A stretch of DNA of 45,134 nt from Candidatus Desulfobia pelagia (lineage in GTDB: Bacteria; Desulfobacterota; Desulfobulbia; Desulfobulbales; SURF-16): the NCBI GenBank assembly GCA_014382295.1, contig JACNJZ010000065.1, forward strand, positions 7,085 through 52,218. The letters run 5' to 3'. The translations under genes and the position numbers were made by a program. Below are positions 1 to 8,196 of the stretch, piece by piece; position 1 is the stretch's first letter; the number at the start of each line of letters is the position of its first letter. The notes beneath the pieces are model-generated. The model had not been told where the DNA came from. It saw nothing but the letters and a program-made list of their open reading frames with translations, and did no database searches.

Positions 1-81
1 GTCGATATCCAGCCCGACACATATACAATTCCAGACATGGTTGACTCGATTGTCAGCTATTACATTTCCCTGAAAAAGTAA
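1..81 (+). CDS. 3' end of a truncated CDS (…VDIQPDTYTIPDMVDSIVSYYISLKK*)
   Basis: Frame 1 is open from the window edge to TAA at 79-81; product cannot be identified. Confidence 0.55.
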   Translation, partial: VDIQPDTYTIPDMVDSIVSYYISLKK

Positions 82-169
82 AATACTCCTGGTGAGATTA
101 TTATTAATTTTCCTTGATATTGGGAGTGCAGTATAAATTTTTGTTTCTCTTTTAAGAGCCCTTGACAGT

Positions 170-1366
170 ATGCATTTTTGCTCCTTTCTACTGCTTGCAT
201 CGCTGATTGTCTTGTCATTGAACCACCCTGCTGATGCTGGCTCTATCGCATTCAATCAGCAGGTCGATACCCTGGTTGACAACGGCGGCTTTGTTCTCTC
301 CGGAAACAATCATATTGTTGCCGAGCATAACGCCGAAAAACTCTTCATTCCGGCCAGCATACTCAAAATTGCCACCTCTCTTGCCTCCCTTTCGATTCTG
401 GGGCCTGAATATCGCTTTCGCACCGAACTGTATCTGACGAACAACAATGACCTGTATATAAAGGGATCAGGCGACCCTTATCTCACATCAGAAGAAGTCC
501 GCCTCATTCTCTCAACCCTGAAGGAAAAGGGCGTTACCACAATTAACACTATTTTCCTTGATGATACGGCCTTTCAACTGGATTCCAGATCAAACGGCAG
601 CCTTCAAAGCCTCAACCCGTATGATGCCTCCAACAGTGCTCTTGCCGTAAACTTCAATACCATAAATATCATTCGAGGCCATGAGGGTTCAATCCTTTCG
701 GCAGAACCCCAGACGCCGACGCTTCCTATCATGAAATCACTTGGGGCATATCTTGCTCCCGGCACACATCGGATCAACATCACCCAGGACCATGAGAATA
801 TATCTATACATACCGGCGAGCTCTTTCGTGCAATACAGCAGGAACTCGGCATTGCAGGAAGCGGACCCATTGCATCTCAAGCCATTCCGGAAAATGCTTC
901 ACCATTTCACACACATATATCAAGCAAAAATCTTCAGGAGATCATCCCGTCACTCCTTCTTTATTCCAACAATTTCGTCGCGAATCAGCTTTTTCTTACC
1001 TGCGGAATGAAAACATATGGTTCGCCGGCAACCTGGGCCAAAGGCCAGTCTGCGATAAAAACATTTATGCATAGTCTCGGAATCAGTGACTCTGAATTTC
1101 ATATTATAGAAGGCTCAGGACTCTCTCCGGAAAACAGGATAACCGCAAGAGCTATGATTGACCTCCTGAATGCATTCAAACCTTATTCACATACCTTGAC
1201 CAAGTCCCATGGCAATTTTGTCAAATCAGGCACTCTTACCGGAGTCTATTCATATGCCGGATATGTCATGGAAGAAAACAGGAAACACAGCTTTGTAATC
1301 ATGCTAAACCAGAAACGAAACACACGATTGCAACTCCTTGAATTACTGCAAAAGAACCTCCCCTAA
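170..1366 (+). CDS. dacB: D-alanyl-D-alanine carboxypeptidase / endopeptidase, PBP4-like (peptidase S13), with signal peptide
   Basis: N-terminal signal peptide; FIPASILKIATSLASL (SxxK), SNNFVANQLF (SxN), KSGTLTGVYSYAGY (KTG-like). Confidence 0.88.
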   Translation: MHFCSFLLLASLIVLSLNHPADAGSIAFNQQVDTLVDNGGFVLSGNNHIVAEHNAEKLFIPASILKIATSLASLSILGPEYRFRTELYLTNNNDLYIKGSGDPYLTSEEVRLILSTLKEKGVTTINTIFLDDTAFQLDSRSNGSLQSLNPYDASNSALAVNFNTINIIRGHEGSILSAEPQTPTLPIMKSLGAYLAPGTHRINITQDHENISIHTGELFRAIQQELGIAGSGPIASQAIPENASPFHTHISSKNLQEIIPSLLLYSNNFVANQLFLTCGMKTYGSPATWAKGQSAIKTFMHSLGISDSEFHIIEGSGLSPENRITARAMIDLLNAFKPYSHTLTKSHGNFVKSGTLTGVYSYAGYVMEENRKHSFVIMLNQKRNTRLQLLELLQKNLP

Positions 1367-1626
1367 ATTAAAAAAATGGTGTATTCATGTATTGCCTAAT
1401 GCCTTGCAATTACGTGACCTGATAAAGCTGACAGCTTTCCACGCAATACATAACGCCTGTGCCATTTCACACAGAAATATGGTCATACCCCCCTAAGAAC
1501 AAAAACACCCCATTCCCCTCAGAAATCAAAAACCACACAAAAACAAGCAGTACCAAATTATTTTCATTATACGCCCCTAAAGGATCAATTCTTGCATTTT
1601 TTACTCATAAAAATGAAGATCTTTTC

Positions 1627-1656
1627 TTGACTTCATTTTTTGTATAGTGCCATAAT
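1627..1656 (+). promoter_or_regulatory. Possible sigma70-type promoter for the PilZ gene (TTGACT, 18 nt, CATAAT)
   Basis: TTGACT at 1627-1632 and CATAAT at 1651-1656, about 50 bp upstream of the ORF at 1708. Confidence 0.3.
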
Positions 1657-1707
1657 AAATATATGTTTGAATTATCTTGCCTAACGGCTTATAAATAGAG
1701 GAAAAAC

Positions 1708-2094
1708 ATGTCTACTGAAAAATCTTTTGTTGAGCGAAGAAAACATAAGCGATATACAACCAAAGACGGCACCTATGCTGTACTCCGGCCTCCGGCCAAT
1801 AAAATCGGTAAAATCATCGATATCAGCCTTTCAGGTATGGCCTTCACTTACTTCTCCACCAATGGCAAAACTATCGAAGCTACAGGGCTTGATCTGCTGG
1901 CCGATGAAGGACTCTGCCTCGAGAATATCCCATATCTTATGGTTGACGACTGTATCATTCCCAATGAGCAGCCCTTCAGTCAAATTACAATGCGGAGGCA
2001 CTGCATTCAATTTAACGGCATCAGTGATGAGCACGCCAACCGTTTGAAATCTTTTATCAAGAAATACGGAACAACTGATTTCGTTGACGCCTGA
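1708..2094 (+). CDS. PilZ domain protein (putative c-di-GMP receptor)
   Basis: ERRKHKRY plus later IIDISLSGMAF (RxxxR and DxSxxG motifs). Confidence 0.8.
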   Translation: MSTEKSFVERRKHKRYTTKDGTYAVLRPPANKIGKIIDISLSGMAFTYFSTNGKTIEATGLDLLADEGLCLENIPYLMVDDCIIPNEQPFSQITMRRHCIQFNGISDEHANRLKSFIKKYGTTDFVDA

Positions 2095-2169
2095 CCCTCT
2101 TAATCATACAAATTCCTCTTGCCTGCAGCCCCACTTTACTGGTATTCATTTACAGATAATCGTTAGAGT

Positions 2170-2202
2170 AACACTCTATTAAAACTTAGAGAATAGAGTG
2201 TT
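2170..2202. other. Perfect 11-bp hairpin AACACTCTATT / AATAGAGTGTT in the PilZ-DUF294 intergenic region
   Basis: Arms 2170-2180 and 2192-2202 are exact reverse complements; no T-tract on the + strand. Confidence 0.6.
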
Positions 2203-2308
2203 GCAGGGATCTTCAATTACATCCCTGCTCTCACAGTTTCCATTTGATTCATCTAAGAGGACCCGACGAAGTTCTGGCCCCCTGCAATGAATCATTACAG
2301 ACACCACA

Positions 2309-4246
2309 TTGTTTTCCATGAAAATACACACTGGCGTCCATGCAGTCCCTCCCGAAATCGTTCTTGATTTCCTGCAGAAGTCCCTTCCCTTCAATGAGCT
2401 TGACACCAGAACACTTCAAAAACTGGCCCAGCAATGCATTATTGAGTTTTACCCCAAAGGAACTCTTATCTTTCAGCAGGAAGTTACAGAAGTTACCTAT
2501 TTCTACCTGATTCAAAAAGGCGGGGTTAAGATTTACCTTAAAGATAATGAAGGTGATATCACCTTAAAAGATTTTCGTGGAGAAGGGGAATATTTTGGTG
2601 CATTGCCTCTTATCCATGGCACCACTGCCAATTTAAATATTGAAACAGTAGAAGACACTTTCTGTTTCCTTTTCAGCAAAAAAGCATTTCAGGAGTTGCT
2701 GGATGCAGCTCCCAAGGTTTCCCAGTATTTTCTCCGCAGTATGTCAGAAAAACTGGTGAAAAATGCCTATGCTGAATTACGGCAGCATAAAGTCTGTGCC
2801 AAAACTGAAAGCTCTCTTTACCTCTTCAGCGTCCAACTCAATGACATCATTACAAGAGAGGCCCAGACAATTTCAGGTGAAGATTCTGTACAGAACGCAG
2901 CAATTCACATGGCCAAAATGCATATTGGATCTTTACTGGTCGAAAGTCCTGGAGGGGAAATTATTGGTATCATTACAGACAGCGATCTGCGAAAAAAAGT
3001 TGTTGCTGCCGGACTTGATTACCAGACTCCTATTAAAAATATCATGTCCTCTCCGGTCAATTCCATTGAATCCCATGCTGTCTGTTTTGATGCCCTTCTT
3101 AAAATGATGCATACCCAAACACACCACCTTGCTGTAAAAAAACAGCAAGATACTATCGGGGTTATAACCACCCATGATTTAATGGTACTGCAGGGCCATT
3201 CTCCCCTTTATCTTTTCCGTGAAATCCAGTCACAGCGAAAAATTGAAGGCCTATACAAAATGTCTCCCAAAGTTCCTCTTGTAGTCAGGACCCTTATTGA
3301 AGAGGGAGCTAAGGCTAACAATATCACCCGCATGATTACCATTATTAATGACAAGATTCTCGACAAGCTCCTTACCCTGCTTATAGAAGAATTAGGTCAG
3401 CCGCCAGTGCCTTTCTGCTGGCTGCTCATGGGAAGCGAGGGAAGAAAAGAACAGACCTTCTGGACAGATCAGGATAATGCTCTAGTATACCAGAATCCGG
3501 AAGATGAAAAAGATCGCCAGACAATAGAAAGCTATTTCAAAGAATTTGGTGAAAAAGCAATCCAGCACTTGGTAAAATGCGGTTTCCCTGCATGTCCCGG
3601 CAACATTATGGCCTCAAATCCAAAGTTACGGAAAGATATGGCCGGCTGGATTCGTGAATTTGACCACTGGATGCTTTCCCCTGATCCTGAGGAGATATTA
3701 AACTCAACTATCTTCTTTGATTTCAGGGCCGGATTTGGAGACAAAGACCTGGCAAAAAATCTACGACTGCGACTCTGCCGGATTGCTCCTAAACAGGATA
3801 TTTTCTTAAGGGAACTGGCAAAAGACTGTCTTACAATTCGGCCCCCTCTCTCCTTTTTCAGAAATCTTATTGTCGAGAAGAATGGTGACCATAAAAACAC
3901 CTTAAACATCAAAGAAAGTGGAATAGCCCCTGTTGTTGATTTTGCCAGACTGATGGCATTAAAACATGGTATAAGAGAGAGTAATACACTTGAGAGACTG
4001 CAGCTTCTGGCAGACCAGAGCCACATCAGCAGGGAACTCTACACAGAAAGCACAGAAGCGTATGAATTCCTTATGCAGCTGAGACTTGTGCATCAACTTC
4101 ACCTTCTGGAACTCGACCAGACTCCTAATAATTACATAAACCCTGGAGACTTGTCGGATCTGGAGAAATCAACTTTAAAAGAAGCGTTTGAGGTCATCCG
4201 TAGAATACAAAGCACAATTCAGGATGAATTTCGCCTGAGAGATTAA
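2309..4246 (+). CDS. Cyclic nucleotide-binding / CBS pair / DUF294-type nucleotidyltransferase protein (start may be ATG 2318)
   Basis: cNMP-binding-like N-terminus (YPKGTLIFQQ…), two CBS repeats, LMGSEGRKEQTFWTDQDNALVY nucleotidyltransferase motif. ORF track start is TTG. Confidence 0.85.
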   Translation: MFSMKIHTGVHAVPPEIVLDFLQKSLPFNELDTRTLQKLAQQCIIEFYPKGTLIFQQEVTEVTYFYLIQKGGVKIYLKDNEGDITLKDFRGEGEYFGALPLIHGTTANLNIETVEDTFCFLFSKKAFQELLDAAPKVSQYFLRSMSEKLVKNAYAELRQHKVCAKTESSLYLFSVQLNDIITREAQTISGEDSVQNAAIHMAKMHIGSLLVESPGGEIIGIITDSDLRKKVVAAGLDYQTPIKNIMSSPVNSIESHAVCFDALLKMMHTQTHHLAVKKQQDTIGVITTHDLMVLQGHSPLYLFREIQSQRKIEGLYKMSPKVPLVVRTLIEEGAKANNITRMITIINDKILDKLLTLLIEELGQPPVPFCWLLMGSEGRKEQTFWTDQDNALVYQNPEDEKDRQTIESYFKEFGEKAIQHLVKCGFPACPGNIMASNPKLRKDMAGWIREFDHWMLSPDPEEILNSTIFFDFRAGFGDKDLAKNLRLRLCRIAPKQDIFLRELAKDCLTIRPPLSFFRNLIVEKNGDHKNTLNIKESGIAPVVDFARLMALKHGIRESNTLERLQLLADQSHISRELYTESTEAYEFLMQLRLVHQLHLLELDQTPNNYINPGDLSDLEKSTLKEAFEVIRRIQSTIQDEFRLRD

Positions 4247-4279
4247 TTCAAAGGTACCTTGAAAGGGTGTTGACCTAAT

Positions 4280-4996
4280 ATGCGTTATTGGCCCTTTGCC
4301 AAATGGACATCAAAAGCAAGACACCCTGTTTTCCGAAAAAACCATGATTTTTTCAAGGAACTCGACCAGGATCAGCCTATCGAAAGCTATGATTATGTTG
4401 TTTTTGATACAGAACTCACAGGTCTCAGTAATAATCAGGATGAAATTATCTCAATAGGTGCTGTTCACGTTAAAGATCTTAAAATCCATGCAGGAGAGGT
4501 CTTTCACTCCTATATCCGCCCCCACACAAAATTTGATGCAACAGAAAGCACTTTTATTCATAGAATCACCCCGCAACAAATAATTGACGCTCCAAAATTA
4601 AAACAGATAATGCCCCAGTTTATTGAATTCTGCGGCCCGTCACTCCTTGTTGGCCATTATGTTGGCCTGGATATGAAATTCTTTAACAGAGCGGCCCAAA
4701 TTCTTTTTGGCAGCATAATCAAGAATCCGTGCATAGACACCATGTATCTTGCCCAGGCCTATACCGAAAAATGCTGGACACAGTATCACGATCAGTACAA
4801 TCTGCAGATATCCTACAACCTGGGAGACCTGAGCGAAGCATACGGACTGCCTATTTTCAAACAGCACGATGCCCTGAATGATGCCATACAGACAGCATAT
4901 CTCTTTATCTTCCTGATAAAACAACTGCAGAAGCAAGGATTGGTATCTTTAAGAGATATTTTCCAGGCGAGAAGCAGCTTGAACAAACTTTTCTGA
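4280..4996 (+). CDS. 3'-5' exonuclease, DnaQ/DEDDh family
   Basis: VVFDTELTGL (Exo I), HYVGLDMKFFN (Exo II), KQHDALNDAIQTAYLF (Exo III); 33 nt after the DUF294 gene. Confidence 0.85.
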   Translation: MRYWPFAKWTSKARHPVFRKNHDFFKELDQDQPIESYDYVVFDTELTGLSNNQDEIISIGAVHVKDLKIHAGEVFHSYIRPHTKFDATESTFIHRITPQQIIDAPKLKQIMPQFIEFCGPSLLVGHYVGLDMKFFNRAAQILFGSIIKNPCIDTMYLAQAYTEKCWTQYHDQYNLQISYNLGDLSEAYGLPIFKQHDALNDAIQTAYLFIFLIKQLQKQGLVSLRDIFQARSSLNKLF

Positions 4997-5009
4997 ATCG
5001 ACACCGGCT

Positions 5010-6053
5010 CTACATGAGACGTCTGAATTCCACTCTTCTGTTTCTCGTTCTGTTTTCGAGGGTTGTATTGGGAAAAAGCGGCTGACTGGGCCCCTGATAT
5101 GACACTTCAAGCCTGGCCGGATCGACATTACAGCGTGTCTCGAGATAGGCTTTCACAGTATGAGCCCGCAGCCTTGAAACATACATATTAACTTCCACAG
5201 TGCCTGTATTGTCCGTATGACCGACGATCTCAAACCTCATTCCCCTTAAATCATCACTCTGCAGTGCCTGACAAATTACAGTGTCGAGAAGGGTCATTGC
5301 TTCTTCAGTGAGAGCGCCGGAATCCATTTCAAACTGAATCGGCATATGCATAGATTGCACTTTTTTGCCTGGAAGCAATTGATCGGATGCGGCGTCTTCC
5401 CGAATCATACCTTTAATAAAATCATCCCTGCCGACATCACTTTGCTGAGTAGACTTTGTTGTCACAGCAACCTTCTCCAGTCTGCCATTACCGGGATCTG
5501 CCTGCTGTTTCACTTTTTCTGCGGCAACGATGGTTTTTTGCTGAGGCGGTTGAACCTTCTGAACCGTCTTGACAGGTTTTGCCTCAGGCAAAGGAACAGC
5601 TGCTTTCTGGGAAGACCTGCTGCGAATTTCCTGGAGAGATCTCTTGGCCCAGACATTATCAGGATCAAGGCTGAGTCCTTTTTCATAGGCGGCAACAGCC
5701 CGCCCCACCTCTCCCAGTTCTTTATACATGTCACCCATACCCATGTATGCCTTTGCAAAGTTCTGATCAAGGGATACTGCCTTCCGATAATACTCGAGGG
5801 CTGTATCATACTTCCTGAGCCTTTCCATATTATATGCGTAATAATATGTTATCTCAGGGTCATCAACGCATTCAAGAATAGCTTTTTCAAGAAATTCCTT
5901 CCTTTCAACCACGCCTTTCAGTTTCTTAAAATCAACCCGAGCCCTGACGCAATCGGCGGCAGAAGCAACTTGCTGAAACAATATCACTGATGCCACAACG
6001 CAAACCAGAATAAAAACAGGCATGTTTGTTGTGAATTTTCTCCATATCTCCAT
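5010..6053 (-). CDS. TPR repeat + C-terminal OmpA-like peptidoglycan-binding protein
   Basis: TPR-like repeats (AKAYMGMGDMYKELGEVGRAVAAYEKGLSLDPDN); OmpA-type EIVGHTDNTGTVEVN…SRLRAHTVKAYLE…NRTRNRRVEFR. Confidence 0.85.
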   Translation of the reverse strand: MEIWRKFTTNMPVFILVCVVASVILFQQVASAADCVRARVDFKKLKGVVERKEFLEKAILECVDDPEITYYYAYNMERLRKYDTALEYYRKAVSLDQNFAKAYMGMGDMYKELGEVGRAVAAYEKGLSLDPDNVWAKRSLQEIRSRSSQKAAVPLPEAKPVKTVQKVQPPQQKTIVAAEKVKQQADPGNGRLEKVAVTTKSTQQSDVGRDDFIKGMIREDAASDQLLPGKKVQSMHMPIQFEMDSGALTEEAMTLLDTVICQALQSDDLRGMRFEIVGHTDNTGTVEVNMYVSRLRAHTVKAYLETRCNVDPARLEVSYQGPSQPLFPNTTLENRTRNRRVEFRRLM

Positions 6054-6059
6054 ATTATT

Positions 6060-6923
6060 CTACTGCCTTTTAATTTTATTAAGTCGGAGATGCTCAATAA
6101 CTCTTGCCAGCACTCCTATTTCATCGTTGGTCTGATGCTGAATACTTTCATCAAGAAATTTTCCATGAATTATTTCTTCGGTACGATCACTTAAGTATTC
6201 GACCGGCTTGATAATGCTCCTGTCCATAAAGAGGGCCACTGCGAGCAAGACCATAAAAAAAGATCCAACACCGACAAGGAACAGGATCCCAGCTGACCTC
6301 TTTGCTTCCTGCATCGCCTTTTGAATTGAGACATAAACGATATAAGCCGATACCGTTTCACCAAGTTTCCAGTTATAGCCACTCTCGGTCCCGTATATTT
6401 CAATCTGGTCCTTGGGTGCATCCATAGGGTCTCCATGACAACGCAAACATTTCTTCGACTCCACCTTGATAGGATATGCCATATAGAAGAATTTCTCATT
6501 GCCTTTTTCTATAACACCTTCCATTTCCTTCAAATCAGAACGCTGTTGAAAAGCATTGATAATGCTGAGTTCACTCACATCAGCTCTGTTTTTCTCGTAC
6601 AACGGATCAATGGTTGCCTGCTTAAAATGATAATCACTGTTCTTGGTTTCGAAAATGTCCCATATTCCCCGGGTTGCAACAAAACCGGACATCAGTTCAG
6701 GATAAAAACGATTTTCCTCCACCAGTTCGAGAATCAGAGCACGCTGATGGTCCTTGAAATACTGCCTATAGGAAATGATATAATCAAAAAGAAGTTGCCC
6801 TTTATTCCTCGCTTCAAACAACGCGTTGCGTTCACTCAACTTATAGCTGGCAACACCAATAAATATGGTTGCCACAAGGCTGAACAGCCCCATGATAAAA
6901 ATCAACTTGAAACGGATACCCAT
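6060..6923 (-). CDS. DUF3365 (Tll0287-like) c-type heme sensor protein with HAMP domain, no output domain
   Basis: N-terminal TM, KKCLRCHGDP (CxxCH), second TM, HAMP-like segment, ends about 10 aa later. Confidence 0.75.
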   Translation of the reverse strand: MGIRFKLIFIMGLFSLVATIFIGVASYKLSERNALFEARNKGQLLFDYIISYRQYFKDHQRALILELVEENRFYPELMSGFVATRGIWDIFETKNSDYHFKQATIDPLYEKNRADVSELSIINAFQQRSDLKEMEGVIEKGNEKFFYMAYPIKVESKKCLRCHGDPMDAPKDQIEIYGTESGYNWKLGETVSAYIVYVSIQKAMQEAKRSAGILFLVGVGSFFMVLLAVALFMDRSIIKPVEYLSDRTEEIIHGKFLDESIQHQTNDEIGVLARVIEHLRLNKIKRQ

Positions 6924-8011
6924 TAATTCTCTCCTGTTACAGCGTCTACACCAATTACTTTTCCTAAATCAAGAATTGGAAAATCCTCCGGGGATACAAA
7001 GAAAAACATGACAATTCCAAAAATTATAAAAAGAAGAAGAAAATATACCAGGTATATTCCAAGCATACTTGCCCTTTTCTTCCTGACCCGGGGAAGCCTT
7101 ATTGAGATTTCCGGCGCTGGCGCATCCTGAATGGTTGAAGCTACGGGAGACTCTTTCACCTCCTGATGAATGCCACGCGGAAGGTGACCAGCTGCCCCTG
7201 CGAGATTTGGAGTAATCTGCAGTTCATCGGCACATTCCTGAATAATGTCTTCATCAATAACGGCTTTCTCTTCAACAAATCCGGTAAGCAGTGCACGGTC
7301 ACAGATAATATTAATCAGACGAGGTGTTCCTGTTGAAAACAGATATATTTCGTAAATTGCCTTATCAGTAAATATCTGCTGCTCTGATCCGGCAATTTTC
7401 AGACGGTGGGCAATATATTTTTTAACTTCATCTTCTGTGAGCCGGTCAAGGCTGTAATTAACAGTAATCCTCTGTCTTATTGCCTTATTTTCGGGCTTCA
7501 AAAGGATATCGTTAAATTCCACCTGGCCGACAAAAAAGATATTGAGCAGCTTAACATGCTCTCTTTCAATATTTGAAAGAAGACGAATTTCTTCAAGGAT
7601 TTCACTGCGTAGACGCTGAGCTTCATCAACAATGAGCAGGACCTGCTTCCTGTCAGTATATGCCTTCTCCAGAAACCTGGTCAGCTCAAAGAGAAATTCC
7701 ACTTTTGTTTCAGGCATTTTCGGTAATTGAAATGCCTTGGATATATATCTATAAAAATCAAGCTCATCCAGCCTGGGATCCGGAATCTTTGCAAAAACAA
7801 CATCACTGCCAAGGCTGTTGACCAGGGCGTTGATAAGTGTTGTTTTTCCAGTACCGACCTCCCCGGTAAGCAGCAGAAAACCCTTGTTGTCCAAAACACC
7901 ATATTTCAGTGTTGCAAAGGCTTCCTGATGCTTTTCGCCCAACCAGAGAAATTTTGAATCAGAGGTAATCTGGAAAGGCTTTTCGTTTAATTTATAAAAA
8001 GAAAGAAACAT
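6923..8011 (-). CDS. ExeA/GspA-like AAA ATPase with a C-terminal TM helix
   Basis: Starts MFLSFYKLNEKPFQITSDSKFLWLGEKHQEAFATLKYGV; Walker A GEVGTGKTT; Walker B VLLIVDEAQ; TPRLINIICDRALL; TM near the C-terminus. Confidence 0.85.
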   Translation of the reverse strand: MFLSFYKLNEKPFQITSDSKFLWLGEKHQEAFATLKYGVLDNKGFLLLTGEVGTGKTTLINALVNSLGSDVVFAKIPDPRLDELDFYRYISKAFQLPKMPETKVEFLFELTRFLEKAYTDRKQVLLIVDEAQRLRSEILEEIRLLSNIEREHVKLLNIFFVGQVEFNDILLKPENKAIRQRITVNYSLDRLTEDEVKKYIAHRLKIAGSEQQIFTDKAIYEIYLFSTGTPRLINIICDRALLTGFVEEKAVIDEDIIQECADELQITPNLAGAAGHLPRGIHQEVKESPVASTIQDAPAPEISIRLPRVRKKRASMLGIYLVYFLLLFIIFGIVMFFFVSPEDFPILDLGKVIGVDAVTGEN

Positions 8012-8100
8012 GATAAATTTACAAGAAGTCGTGATTTAAATTATTGCCATCAGAAGTCTCAATAACATATCAAGACTGACTCGGCGTATGATTGTTTTTC

Positions 8101-8172
8101 ATTTGGGATTTGGCCTTTCGGATTGTGGAAAAATCATCAGATACCCGCATTCCCATATCCGAAATCCCAAAT
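8101..8172. repeat. Imperfect inverted repeat ATTTGGGATTT … AAATCCCAAAT
   Basis: 8101-8111 is the exact reverse complement of 8162-8172; inner TCGGAT / ATCCGA also pair with a bulge. Confidence 0.6.
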
Positions 8173-8196
8173 CACCTTTAATCCCTTGTTAAGGCC

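Noticed and set aside
604-870. Many antisense ORFs in the supplied track (e.g. 604-870 -, 3532-4026 -, 33187-33729 -)
   Set aside because: They lie opposite clear conserved genes and have atypical composition with no recognisable motif.
1388-1454. Short ATGTATTGC / GCAATACAT inverted pair downstream of the PBP4 gene
   Set aside because: Only 9 bp with a long loop and no T-tract; too weak to call as a terminator or element.
1459-1647. 62-aa ORF between PBP4 and PilZ genes
   Set aside because: No RBS or motif, low-complexity composition, and it overlaps the putative PilZ promoter.
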